A DNA stretch of 9,116 nt from Ornithinimicrobium sp. (GCA_030145965.1 JASKZT010000043.1:1-9116); one strand, 5' to 3'. Positions 1 through 6,691 are shown, counted from the stretch's first letter. Numbers and translations are program-made. Notes: a model not told the origin generated them from the letters alone.

Positions 1-561
1 GATCGTGTCCACCGCGACCGTGGTCTTGCCGGTCTGGCGGTCGCCGATGATGAGCTGGCGCTGGCCACGGCCGATCGGGATCATGGCGTCGATCGCCTTG
101 ATGCCGGTCTGCAGCGGCTCGTGGACCGACTTGCGGGCCATGACGCCAGGAGCCTGCAGCTCCAGCGCGCGGCGGCCCTCGCTGACGATCTCGCCCAGGC
201 CGTCGATGGGGGTCCCCAGCGGGTTCACCACGCGGCCCAGGTAGCCGTCGCCGACGGCGACGGACAGGACCTCACCGGTCCGGCGGACCGGCTGGCCCTC
301 CTCGAGGCCGGAGAAGTCACCGAGGACGATGACACCGATGTCGTGGACGTCCAGGTTGAGCGCCAGGCCCAGCGTGCCGTCCTCGAACTGCAGGAGCTCG
401 TTGGTCATGACCGAGGGCAGGCCCTCGACGTGGGCGATGCCGTCACCGGCGTCGACCACGCGCCCGACCTCCTCGCGGGAGGCGGCGCTGGGCTCGTAGG
501 ACTGGACGAACTGGTCCAGTGCGTCGCGGATCTCTTCCGGACGGATCGAAAGCTCCGTCAT
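1..561 (-). CDS. atpA: F1Fo ATP synthase subunit alpha, N-terminal part (runs off window edge)
   Basis: Alpha subunit of the F1 head, which with beta forms the cytoplasmic hexamer that makes ATP; alpha nucleotide sites are regulatory and non-catalytic. Only the first 187 codons are present, and the reading frame is open to base 1. Residues ~1-25 form the N-terminal helix that contacts delta, residues ~26-95 are the beta-barrel domain, and the nucleotide-binding domain follows with a clear P-loop GDRQTGKT at residues 173-180. The [16 protein letters not shown] stretch (~106-121) is typical of the family. The ATG at 559-561 is preceded by GAGGAG (569-574) seven bases upstream, which settles the start. 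It follows atpH after an 82-base spacer (562-643) that contains only a modest inverted repeat (581-586 with 599-604). The frame is intact with no anomalies, and the rest of the gene lies outside the window. Confidence 0.98.
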   Translation of the reverse strand, partial: MTELSIRPEEIRDALDQFVQSYEPSAASREEVGRVVDAGDGIAHVEGLPSVMTNELLQFEDGTLGLALNLDVHDIGVIVLGDFSGLEEGQPVRRTGEVLSVAVGDGYLGRVVNPLGTPIDGLGEIVSEGRRALELQAPGVMARKSVHEPLQTGIKAIDAMIPIGRGQRQLIIGDRQTGKTTVAVDTI

Positions 562-643
562 GTCTTTTCTCCTCGTCGTCGGTCCGTGCTCGTCATCGCG
601 GACCAGTGGCCTTGGGGTGGGTGTGCGGTGGTGATGTAGGGGG

Positions 644-1453
644 TCAGCTGGTCATCCGGCGGTGCGCCTCGGCCAGCCGGTGGCTGACCGTGCCGTCGAT
701 GACCTCGTCGGCGATCTCCACCCGGACGCCCCCGACGACGTCCTCGTCGATGATCACGTTGGTGTGGACCGAGCGGCCGTACTGCGCGCTGAGCGTGCGG
801 ACGAGGCGCTCGTGCTGCTCCGGCGTCAGCGGCACCGCGCTGGTGACCGTCGCGGTGACCTGGTCCTGCCGGGTGGCCGCCTGCTCGAGGTAGGCGGTCA
901 GGGTGTGGTCGAACCGGCGGCCCCGCAGGCCGGCGACGGCCTGCTTGGCCAGCCGCACCGACTCCGGCGCGGCCTTGATCGACAGCAGCCGGTCGACGAG
1001 CGCGGTCTTGGCGGCCACGCCCGCCCGCCGGTCGCTCAGCGCGGCCTGCAGGTCGGGCGTCCCGTCGACGATGCGGCCGAAGCGGAACAGCTCGTCCTCG
1101 ACCTGGGTGAGCCGGCCGTGACGCTGGGCGTGGGCCAGCGTGGACTCGACGCTGAGGCGCTCGAGCGCGGAGACGACGTCCCCGGTCCGCGGCCAGCGCT
1201 GGGCGACGGTCGCCCGGACGACGGCCATGGCCTCGGCGTGGATCTTGCCGCCCAGGAGGCGCTCGGCCAGGACGGCCTTGTCCTCCCCCTCGCGGGAGGG
1301 GTCGCCCAGGTTGCGGCGGAGGACCGGGTTGAGGTCCACGGCGGTCGCCACGGCCCACAGCTCGTCCGCCAGACGCGTCCCGTCGCCGGCCTGCAGCACC
1401 TGCTCCAGGGCCTCCGCGGCCGCTCGGTAGGCCCTGCGGTACGCGCTGTTCAC
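644..1453 (-). CDS. atpH: F1Fo ATP synthase subunit delta
   Basis: Delta (OSCP-type) subunit of the peripheral stalk, joining the top of the F1 alpha subunits to the b stalk. It is 269 residues, the long actinobacterial form; E. coli delta is about 177. The extra length is N-terminal and helical (~1-100). The OSCP-like body follows, and the C-terminal family signature [19 protein letters not shown] sits at ~236-254. The start codon is GTG (1451-1453) and overlaps the atpF stop as GTGA (1450-1453). The upstream Shine-Dalgarno match is weak (AGGG), so translation is probably coupled to atpF. In mycobacteria the delta domain is fused to a second b-like segment in one ~446-residue protein; here b and delta are separate ORFs and no TM segment is visible in delta. 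Assignment is firm from the signature and the position between b and alpha. Confidence 0.97.
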   Translation of the reverse strand: MNSAYRRAYRAAAEALEQVLQAGDGTRLADELWAVATAVDLNPVLRRNLGDPSREGEDKAVLAERLLGGKIHAEAMAVVRATVAQRWPRTGDVVSALERLSVESTLAHAQRHGRLTQVEDELFRFGRIVDGTPDLQAALSDRRAGVAAKTALVDRLLSIKAAPESVRLAKQAVAGLRGRRFDHTLTAYLEQAATRQDQVTATVTSAVPLTPEQHERLVRTLSAQYGRSVHTNVIIDEDVVGGVRVEIADEVIDGTVSHRLAEAHRRMTS

Positions 1454-2067
1454 AGGCGACCCTGCTCGCTGCCGGCCCCCAGCTTCTCGCGACGGACGGC
1501 ACCCGCCTCGAGGTCGGCCAGGAAACGGTCGACGATCCCGCGCTGGCGGGTCTCCTCCTCCAGCGACTCCCCGACGATCTTGCTCGCCAGGGCGGTGGAG
1601 ATCTGACCCACCTCGCCGCGCAGCTGGACCATGGCCTGCTGACGCTCCGCCTCGACCTGCTTGTGCGCGGTCTCGGTGATGCGGGCGGCCTCGGTCTGCG
1701 CCTGCTGACGCATCTCGGCCACGATCTGGGCGCCCTGCTCCTTGGCGTGCTCGCGGATGCGAGCGGCCTCGGCGCGGGCCTCGCCCAGCTGGTCCTCGTA
1801 CTTCTTCTTCGCGGCAGCCGCCTCGGCCTGGGCCTGCTCGGCAGCCTGCATCCCGCCCTCGATCGCGGCCGTGCGCTCGGCGTAGACCTTCTCGAGGCTG
1901 GGAACGATCTTCTTGGCGATGAACCAGTAGAAGAGGCCGAAGACGATCAGGCCGAAGATGAGCTCCGGGATGTAGGGAAGGATCGGGACGGCACCCTCCC
2001 CGGCGCCCATCGGCTCGGCCTCCTCGGCAGCCATCAGGACGCCCGACGCGATCGTGGTGTAGTCCAC
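1450..2067 (-). CDS. atpF: F1Fo ATP synthase subunit b
   Basis: Membrane-anchored peripheral-stalk subunit that resists rotation of F1 against the c-ring. It is 205 residues: a short outside tail rich in A/E/G (~1-30), one TM helix at ~33-50 (IPELIFGLIVFGLFYWFI), then a long charged Ala/Glu/Gln/Arg-rich helix (~55-165) with coiled-coil character, and a C-terminal segment that would contact delta. I chose the GTG start at 2065-2067 because GAGGAG (2074-2079) lies six bases upstream; an internal ATG at 2032-2034 (Met12) is the alternative but lacks such a site. A small palindrome, CACGT-gt-ACGTG (2079-2090), abuts the ribosome binding site and could form a 4-bp hairpin. The gene ends in a GTGA overlap with atpH. 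The 90-base spacer to atpE has no gene. Confidence 0.97.
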   Translation of the reverse strand: MDYTTIASGVLMAAEEAEPMGAGEGAVPILPYIPELIFGLIVFGLFYWFIAKKIVPSLEKVYAERTAAIEGGMQAAEQAQAEAAAAKKKYEDQLGEARAEAARIREHAKEQGAQIVAEMRQQAQTEAARITETAHKQVEAERQQAMVQLRGEVGQISTALASKIVGESLEEETRQRGIVDRFLADLEAGAVRREKLGAGSEQGRL

Positions 2068-2157
2068 GCGCGGCTCCTCACGTGTACGTGTCCCTCAGCG
2101 TCCCGGCCGGGTGGACCGGGCGGCGCCGCAGGAACGGGTTTGGATGGGCGGAAGGGC

Positions 2158-2370
2158 TCAGGCGAAGAACGCGATGAAGAAGAGGACCAGGCCGAAGATG
2201 GCGAGGGCCTCGGCCAGCGCGAAGCCGAGGATGGCGATCGGCTGCAGCTTGCCCTGCGCCTCGGGCTGGCGGGCGACTCCGTTGATGTAGGCCGCGAAGA
2301 TCAGACCCACGGCGATGGCCGGGCCGATGGCGGACACGCCGTAGCCGAGAAGGGTGATGTCACCAGTCAC
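2158..2370 (-). CDS. atpE: F1Fo ATP synthase subunit c
   Basis: Proteolipid whose oligomeric ring rotates as ions pass through Fo. It is 70 residues folding as a helical hairpin: TM1 ~10-32, the polar loop RQPE at 34-37, TM2 ~46-69. Glu54 in [10 protein letters not shown] is the expected ion-binding carboxylate. The Gln on helix 1 and the Ser after the Glu that mark Na+-type rings are replaced here (Val21 and Ala55), so proton coupling is inferred. The helix-1 glycine motif is partly replaced by alanine. The start is GTG (2368-2370), the only in-frame start that keeps both helices. The Shine-Dalgarno match is weak (AAAGAGA), which is odd for a subunit needed in many copies; a strong hairpin (2397-2417) lies just upstream in the mRNA. 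It follows atpB after 117 bases. Confidence 0.98.
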   Translation of the reverse strand: MTGDITLLGYGVSAIGPAIAVGLIFAAYINGVARQPEAQGKLQPIAILGFALAEALAIFGLVLFFIAFFA

Positions 2371-2396
2371 GTCGAATCTCTTTCTGTGTGATGTCC

Positions 2397-2417
2397 CGAC
2401 GGGGCGGCGCCCCGTCG
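2397..2417 (-). other. Intercistronic hairpin upstream of atpE
   Basis: A perfect 9-bp inverted repeat (CGACGGGGC / GCCCCGTCG) with a 3-base loop, 27-47 bases before the atpE GTG. No T-run follows on the minus strand, so it is not a canonical terminator, and atpE must be transcribed through it. A role in mRNA stability, processing or translation of atpE is inferred only. Confidence 0.6.
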
Positions 2418-2451
2418 AAGGCTTCGAAACTATTCAGTTGTCGGGCGGTGG

Positions 2452-2473
2452 GTCGCGGCGGGGTCGCCGCGAC
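2452..2473 (-). other. Intercistronic hairpin just after the atpB stop
   Basis: A perfect 9-bp inverted repeat (GTCGCGGCG / CGCCGCGAC) around a 4-base loop, starting 14 bases after the atpB TGA on the mRNA. The following minus-strand sequence is C-rich with no T-run. With the 2397-2417 hairpin it brackets most of the atpB-atpE spacer; between them lies a weaker imperfect hairpin (2425-2443). It could be a 3' block to exonuclease or a partial terminator; the sequence alone does not decide. Confidence 0.6.
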
Positions 2474-2487
2474 GGAGGGGGTCGGCC

Positions 2488-3315
2488 TCAGTGCTCGTCC
2501 GCCAGCGCGCCACCGATGTAGGAGGCGGCGAGGAGGGCGAAGACGTAGGCCTGCAGGAACTGGATCAGCGCCTCGAAGAGGGTCAGACCGACGCCCAGGA
2601 TCCAGGCGGGGATGGCCACGGCCATGAACAGCGGGTCCCAGGTCTTGAAGAGGTACCAGCCGCCGACGATGAAGACGACGAGGAGCATGTGGCCGGCGAA
2701 CATGTTGCCGAACAGTCGCAGCGCCAGCGTGAGCGGGCGGGTGATGAAGAAGGTGATGAGCTCCAGCACGAGGATGAAGGGCTTGATCCAGCCCGGCAGC
2801 CCGCCCGGGAGCAGGGAGCCGAGGTAGCGGCCCACGCCGCCCTTCTTGCGGATGCCCACGTAGTGGTAGACCACGTAGACGATGAGCGTCAGCGCGATCG
2901 GGAAGCCGATGCGGGCCATCGTCGGGTTCTGGAACGGCGGGATGATGCCGAAGAGGTTGTTGAGCAGGATGAAGCTGAACAGCGCGAAGATGAACGGCAC
3001 GAACGGCATGAAGTCCTTGCTGCCGATCATGTCGCGGCTGATGCCGTTGCGTGCGAAGTTGTAGACCTGCTCCGTGACCCACTGGCTCTTGGAGGGGACG
3101 ACCGCGGCACGGCGGGTGGTCATCCACAGCCAGGCCATGAGCAGGACCGTCGCGACGGCCATGAGCAGCATCGGACGGGTGAAGAAGTACTCGCCGCCGG
3201 TTCCCGGGATCGCGAAGAGGGGCTGCCAGAAGTCGCCGGGGGTGGGGGGGAAGTGTCCGCCGCCCTCCTCGGCCATCGGCACCATCAGCCCAGCGGCCGC
3301 AGTGGTCGCGCTCAC
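2488..3315 (-). CDS. atpB: F1Fo ATP synthase subunit a
   Basis: Stator membrane subunit that provides the two ion half-channels next to the c-ring. It is 275 residues, usual for the family, with about five to six TM segments: one near 48-66, a pair at ~103-125 and 136-152, then long helices at ~180-200, 208-222 and 230-268. The essential arginine is Arg200 in TLALRLFGNMFAGH (equivalent to E. coli Arg210), and Gln255 in FLQAYVFALL corresponds to E. coli Gln252. The start is GTG (3313-3315) with AGAAGGAG (3321-3328) five bases upstream. An 88-base leader separates it from the atpZ-like gene and contains a hairpin (3351-3378). The frame is intact. Confidence 0.98.
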   Translation of the reverse strand: MSATTAAAGLMVPMAEEGGGHFPPTPGDFWQPLFAIPGTGGEYFFTRPMLLMAVATVLLMAWLWMTTRRAAVVPSKSQWVTEQVYNFARNGISRDMIGSKDFMPFVPFIFALFSFILLNNLFGIIPPFQNPTMARIGFPIALTLIVYVVYHYVGIRKKGGVGRYLGSLLPGGLPGWIKPFILVLELITFFITRPLTLALRLFGNMFAGHMLLVVFIVGGWYLFKTWDPLFMAVAIPAWILGVGLTLFEALIQFLQAYVFALLAASYIGGALADEH

Positions 3316-3350
3316 GCGTACTCCTTCTCACGGGTTTCGACGGGTGTCGG

Positions 3351-3378
3351 GGCGTTTTCCCCAGCGGGGAAGGACGCC
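3351..3378 (-). other. Hairpin in the atpB leader
   Basis: Two stacked stems: a 6-bp TTCCCC/GGGGAA stem around a 3-base loop (3357-3371), and below it a 5-bp GGCGT/ACGCC stem (3351-3355 with 3374-3378), separated by a 1x2 internal loop. It sits 36-63 bases before the atpB start and 26 bases after the upstream stop. There is no convincing U-tract. It may mark an mRNA processing or stability boundary between the small atpI/atpZ genes and the structural subunits; this is inference. Confidence 0.5.
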
Positions 3379-3403
3379 ACGGGCTCGGGACGGCGCACGG
3401 ACG

Positions 3404-3697
3404 TCACGACCTACCGTACCTGAGCCAGATCACGTACAAGGACAGCACCATCCCCGCCACGACCCCCACCGGCATGAGGAACGCGGTGTCCAGCACGCGG
3501 TCGCCCAGCAGGCCCAGCCCGCCGAAGGTCAGCGGGCCGGCGATGAGGTAGGCGATGACGGCGTTGCCGAGGTCGGTCTGCCGGGCGGCGCCCGGGACGT
3601 GCTGCTCGGTCCCGCCGCGCCCGTCGGGGACGGAGGCCGCCGGCTCGCGCCGCGGGGTGGGCTCTCCGGCGCCGCCGGGCGGGGTCGCGGCGCTCAC
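3404..3697 (-). CDS. AtpZ-like (AtpZ/AtpI family) small membrane protein of the ATP synthase operon
   Basis: A 97-residue protein with a long Pro/Gly/Arg-rich, probably disordered cytoplasmic N-terminus (~1-40) and two TM helices (~44-65 and 73-92). The region around GLGLLGDRVLDTAFLMPVG (~60-78) fits the pattern of the AtpZ/ATPase_gene1 family: a Gly-rich first helix, an L-G-x-x-L-D turn, then a second Gly-containing helix. Proteins of this family accompany F1Fo operons and have been linked to c-ring assembly or, in alkaliphilic Bacillus, to divalent-cation transport with AtpI; the exact role here is unknown. The GTG start (3695-3697) overlaps the preceding stop as GTGA (3694-3697), and GGGGGAG lies just upstream (3703-3709), so coupled translation with the AtpI-like gene is likely. 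Family call from pattern and position, not from a search. Confidence 0.75.
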   Translation of the reverse strand: MSAATPPGGAGEPTPRREPAASVPDGRGGTEQHVPGAARQTDLGNAVIAYLIAGPLTFGGLGLLGDRVLDTAFLMPVGVVAGMVLSLYVIWLRYGRS

Positions 3698-4134
3698 CGC
3701 GACTCCCCCGGCAGGGCGACGTCGAGGGGGGCGCGCGAGCGCAGGTAGCCGACGACCAGACCGACCTGGAAGACCAGGCCGACGAGGATGAAGGCGACGC
3801 CCAGCGGCACCACCTCGAGCCAGGTCGTCTGACCCAGCGACCAGATGACCGCCGCGAGGACGGCCAGCTGGAGGAGGAAGACGCCGAAGGCCCCCGCCAT
3901 GGCGGAGGCGGTGGGCCCGGCGAGGACGCCGCGGATGCCGACGACGCCGAGCACGAAGATCACCGTGGAGATGACCGCGCCGAGCAGCGCCGAGACGGCG
4001 GCCCAGGGCCCGGCGGCGGCCCAGGTCAGCAGGGGCACCAGCACCAGGAGGGGCGCGGTGGGCACGAGACCGCCCAGCAGCATCGACCGCAGAGGCGTCC
4101 CCGCAGTGGGACGCGTCGGTGCGGTGGAGGTCAT
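3694..4134 (-). CDS. AtpI-like membrane protein at the head of the ATP synthase operon
   Basis: A 146-residue hydrophobic protein with four predicted TM helices (~19-39, 43-66, 77-99, 108-131), a short polar N-terminus with Thr/Pro, and a short tail. Length, four-helix layout and place before atpB match the AtpI/UncI group and the equivalent mycobacterial protein Rv1303. AtpI is regarded as an assembly helper for the c-ring or an accessory ion carrier, and is not a core enzyme subunit. The ATG (4132-4134) has AGGGAG (4143-4148) eight bases upstream; the same frame continues upstream as an open shadow of wecA, which I did not include. It overlaps the AtpZ-like gene by GTGA. A CRP-type palindrome (4165-4186) ends 30 bases before the start, so this gene probably opens the atp transcription unit. 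Sequence conservation in AtpI is low, so the family name is probable rather than certain. Confidence 0.78.
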   Translation of the reverse strand: MTSTAPTRPTAGTPLRSMLLGGLVPTAPLLVLVPLLTWAAAGPWAAVSALLGAVISTVIFVLGVVGIRGVLAGPTASAMAGAFGVFLLQLAVLAAVIWSLGQTTWLEVVPLGVAFILVGLVFQVGLVVGYLRSRAPLDVALPGESR

Positions 4135-4164
4135 GCGGGGTGCTCCCTGAGGTGGGTGGAAGGC

Positions 4165-4186
4165 GCTTGTGAAAGTTATCACAAGC
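4165..4186 (-). promoter_or_regulatory. CRP/GlxR-family operator candidate at the head of the atp operon
   Basis: A perfect 8-bp inverted repeat, GCTTGTGA-AAGTTA-TCACAAGC, containing TGTGA-N6-TCACA, the consensus for CRP-family regulators including mycobacterial Crp (Rv3676) and corynebacterial GlxR. It is a locally AT-richer island in GC-rich DNA, overlaps the last codon and stop of the wecA-type gene, and lies 31-52 bases before the AtpI-like ATG. On the minus strand the spacer reads TAACTT, which fits a TANNNT -10 box; if that is the promoter, binding would block it. No good -35 is visible. Function is inferred. Confidence 0.65.
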
Positions 4187-5315
4187 CCCCGGCGCCGGGC
4201 GAAACCGCTGGCCGGCGGCCCTGGACCCGCCCTCGCCAGGGACGCGTGGTGAGGACCGTCGCGAGGACGACGAGCAGGAGGATGCCCACGGCCGAGACCC
4301 AGGGCGGCAGGTAGGCGAAGGACACGGCGCCGACCGCGATGAGGCCGGCCCACAGGTAGAGGAGGACGACCGCGCGGCGGTGGCTGTGGCCGATGTCGAG
4401 CATCCGGTGGTGCAGGTGGCCGCGGTCCGGCTTCCACGGCAGCTGCCCGGCCCGGGTCCGGCGCAGCACCGCCAGCAGCATGTCGAGGAAGGGCAGGCCC
4501 ATGATCGCCAGCGGGATGGCGATGGGCAGGAGGATCGCCGCGGCCGCCGACGCGCTGGCCAAGGAGGAGCTGGGGTCCACCGAGCCCGTCATCGAGATCG
4601 TCGCCGCGGCCAGGAGCAGGCCCAGCAGGAGGGCCCCGGCGTCGCCCATGAAGAGCCGGGCGGGGTGGAAGTTGTGCGGCAGGAACCCCGCGCACACCCC
4701 GATGAGCGCGGCGCTGATGAAGGTCGCCATCGAGAACACGTTGGGCGGGTCGAAGTTGGTGCTCACGAGGTAGGACCAGGCGAAGAAGGCCGATGCGGCG
4801 ATGAGCACCACCCCGGCGGCCAGCCCGTCGAGACCGTCGATGAAGTTGACCGCGTTGGTCGAGATGACGACGACGAGGATGGTCAGGGTGACCATGACCG
4901 GCTCCGGCAGCACCGTCACGCCGCCGATGGGCAGCGACAGCAGCTGGACGCCGAAGAAGGCCATGACGCCGCCGGCGATGACCTGCCCGGCCAGCTTGGT
5001 CATCCAGTCCAGCTCGCGGACGTCGTCGAGGGCGCCGAGCAGGGTGATGATCGTCGCGGCGAGGAGCACGCCCCACAGCTGCGGCGAGGAGTCGAAGAGC
5101 TGCCCGAGGTAGGGCAGCTGCTCCCCCAGCGCCACGGCGGCGGCGAAGCCGACGAGCATCGCCACCCCGCCGAGCCGCGGGATGGGCACGGTGTGCACGT
5201 CACGGTCGCGGACCGCGGTGAGCGCACCGGTGGCCAGGGCCAGCCGGCGCACGAGGGGGGTTGCCAGGTAGGTGACGATCGCCGCCGTCAGCAGCACGAT
5301 GAGGAACTCGCGCAC
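4179..5315 (-). CDS. wecA: WecA-type undecaprenyl/decaprenyl-phosphate GlcNAc-1-phosphate transferase
   Basis: Polytopic membrane enzyme of the MraY/WecA superfamily that transfers a sugar-1-phosphate (GlcNAc-1-P in the characterised actinobacterial relatives) from UDP-sugar to polyprenyl phosphate, starting a cell-envelope glycan such as arabinogalactan linker, teichoic acid or another surface polymer. It is 378 residues with about ten to eleven TM segments. Visible motifs are HTVPIPRLGG (41-50), Asp97-Asp98 in LGALDDVRELDW, NAVNFIDGLDGLAAG (154-168), FMGDAG (222-227) and GHLHHRM (299-305), the last being typical of WecA rather than MraY. The GTG start (5313-5315) has GGAGGAG just upstream. 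It lies 39 bases after glyA and ends inside the CRP-type palindrome, 44 bases from the AtpI-like gene. The same gene precedes atp in M. tuberculosis (Rv1302). The sugar specificity is inferred, and the basic tail (~358-378) is variable. Confidence 0.93.
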   Translation of the reverse strand: MREFLIVLLTAAIVTYLATPLVRRLALATGALTAVRDRDVHTVPIPRLGGVAMLVGFAAAVALGEQLPYLGQLFDSSPQLWGVLLAATIITLLGALDDVRELDWMTKLAGQVIAGGVMAFFGVQLLSLPIGGVTVLPEPVMVTLTILVVVISTNAVNFIDGLDGLAAGVVLIAASAFFAWSYLVSTNFDPPNVFSMATFISAALIGVCAGFLPHNFHPARLFMGDAGALLLGLLLAAATISMTGSVDPSSSLASASAAAAILLPIAIPLAIMGLPFLDMLLAVLRRTRAGQLPWKPDRGHLHHRMLDIGHSHRRAVVLLYLWAGLIAVGAVSFAYLPPWVSAVGILLLVVLATVLTTRPWRGRVQGRRPAVSPGAGGL

Positions 5316-5354
5316 GTGCTCTCCTCCCCGCCCGTCCCGACGTGGCCGGGCGCG

Positions 5355-6656
5355 TCAGGCGGTGGCCGGCTCCGGGTAGGCGGGGTGGGCGGCCATGAGC
5401 TCGGAGACCTGGCCGCGGACCTCGGCGGCGACGGGGTGCGCGGGGCTGCCGTCGGTCTGCGTGACCGCGCGGTGGATGAGGTCGGCCACGACCTTCATCT
5501 CCTCCGTGCCCATCCCCTGGGTGGTCACCGAGGGGCTGCCGACCCGGATGCCCGAGGCCACGTTGGGCTTCTCGGGGTCGAAGGGGATCGCGTTCTTGTT
5601 CAGGACGATGCCGGCCGCGTCGCAGCGCGCCTCGGCCTCGGCGCCGGTGACCCCGACCCCGCGCAGGTCGTGCAGCGACAGGTGGGTGTCGGTCCCGCCC
5701 GTGATCGGGCGGATCCCCTTCTCCCCCAGCGTCTCGGCGAGGACGCGGGCGTTGTCGACGACCTGGCGGGTGTAGGCCTGGTAGGCGGGGGTGGCGCACT
5801 CGGCGAAGTTGACCGCCTTGCCGGCGACGCCGTGCATGAGCGGGCCGCCCTGCATCATCGGGAACACGGCGCGGTCGATCTTCTTGGCGTGCTCCTCCCG
5901 GCAGACGATCGCGCCGCCGCGGGGGCCGCGCAGCACCTTGTGGGTGGTGAAGGAGACCACGTCGGCGTGCGGGACCGGGGAGGGGATGACCTGGCCGGCG
6001 ACGAGGCCGATGAAGTGGGCGGCGTCGACCCAGAAGATGGCGCCGACCTCGTCCGCGATCGCGCGGAAGCGCGCGAAGTCGATGAGGCGCGGGATCGCCG
6101 AGCCGCCGGCGAGGATGATCTTGGGGCGGTGCTCCTTGGCGAGCGCCTCGACCTGGTCGTAGTCGATGTCCTCGGTCTCGGGGTGCACGCCGTAGTGGAC
6201 GGCGTTGAACCACTTGCCCGAGAAGCTGACCTTGAAGCCGTGCGTGAGGTGGCCGCCGTGGTCCAGGGACATGGCGAGGACGGTGTCCCCCGGGGAGGCG
6301 AAGGCGCCGTAGACCGCCTGGTTGGCGCTGGCGCCGGAGTGCGGCTGGACGTTGGCGTGGTCGGCGCCGAAGAGGGCCTTGGCCCGCTCGATCGCCAGCT
6401 TCTCCACCTTGTCCACCTCGGAGCAGCCGCCGTAGTAGCGGGCGTCGGGGTAGCCCTCGGCGTACTTGTTCGACAGCGTCGAGCCGACGGCGGCCAGGAC
6501 GGCCGGGCTGGTCTGGTTCTCGCTGGCGATGAGCTGCAGGCCGCTGCGCTGACGGTCGAGCTCGGTGACGAGGAGCTCGGCGATCTGGGGGTCCTGCTCG
6601 AGGAGCGCCGCGAAGCTGGGGCCGTAGTAGGTGTCAGGGTTCACCGACGTCGTCAT
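5355..6656 (-). CDS. glyA: Serine hydroxymethyltransferase
   Basis: Cytoplasmic PLP enzyme converting serine and tetrahydrofolate to glycine and 5,10-methylene-THF, the main entry of one-carbon units. From the ATG at 6654-6656 the protein is 433 residues, normal for the family. Landmarks: LIASEN (42-47), YAEGYPDARYYGG (65-77), DAAH with Asp211 for the PLP ring nitrogen, the PLP lysine Lys240 in SFTTHKVLRGPRGG, and Arg371 in SGIRVGSP for the substrate carboxylate. A GTG three codons upstream (6663-6665) would give 436 residues. Neither start has a Shine-Dalgarno site; a TANNNT-type box (TAGAGT, 6665-6670) lies eight bases before the ATG, so a leaderless message is possible and I prefer the ATG. 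It sits 35 bases after the tsaC-like gene and 39 before wecA. M. tuberculosis has its glyA elsewhere, while Bacillus subtilis keeps glyA close to atpI-atpB. Confidence 0.97.
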   Translation of the reverse strand: MTTSVNPDTYYGPSFAALLEQDPQIAELLVTELDRQRSGLQLIASENQTSPAVLAAVGSTLSNKYAEGYPDARYYGGCSEVDKVEKLAIERAKALFGADHANVQPHSGASANQAVYGAFASPGDTVLAMSLDHGGHLTHGFKVSFSGKWFNAVHYGVHPETEDIDYDQVEALAKEHRPKIILAGGSAIPRLIDFARFRAIADEVGAIFWVDAAHFIGLVAGQVIPSPVPHADVVSFTTHKVLRGPRGGAIVCREEHAKKIDRAVFPMMQGGPLMHGVAGKAVNFAECATPAYQAYTRQVVDNARVLAETLGEKGIRPITGGTDTHLSLHDLRGVGVTGAEAEARCDAAGIVLNKNAIPFDPEKPNVASGIRVGSPSVTTQGMGTEEMKVVADLIHRAVTQTDGSPAHPVAAEVRGQVSELMAAHPAYPEPATA

Positions 6657-6664
6657 GGTGGCCA

Positions 6665-6670
6665 CTCTAG
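6665..6670 (-). promoter_or_regulatory. Possible -10 box of glyA
   Basis: TAGAGT on the minus strand matches TANNNT and ends eight bases before the preferred glyA ATG. A loosely -35-like TGAAAG lies 18 bases further upstream, inside the last codons of the tsaC-like gene. With no ribosome binding site before glyA, this would fit a leaderless transcript. It is a short motif and could occur by chance. Confidence 0.3.
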
Positions 6671-6691
6671 GGGGTCGCCGCGGGCGGACTT

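Noticed and set aside
662..1606. Plus-strand 314-codon open frame opposite atpH
   Set aside because: Shadow frame; atpH on the minus strand carries the delta signature and all expected landmarks.
2158..2370. Possibility of a Na+-type c-ring
   Set aside because: The helix-1 Gln and the Ser after the ion-binding Glu that define Na+ sites are Val21 and Ala55 here.
2397..2473. Hairpins between atpB and atpE as full terminators
   Set aside because: No U-tract follows either stem, and atpE, atpF, atpH and atpA have no evident promoter of their own downstream, so complete termination here is unlikely.
4165..4186. Reading the palindrome at the wecA stop as an intrinsic terminator
   Set aside because: The stem is only 8 bp and AT-containing, the loop 6 bases, and no T-run follows on the minus strand. 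The TGTGA-N6-TCACA layout fits a protein-binding site better.
3694..5076. 460-codon frame running through wecA into the AtpI-like gene
   Set aside because: Only the last 146 codons look like a protein; the rest is an Arg/Pro-rich shadow of wecA. I keep the ATG at 4134 with its AGGGAG site.
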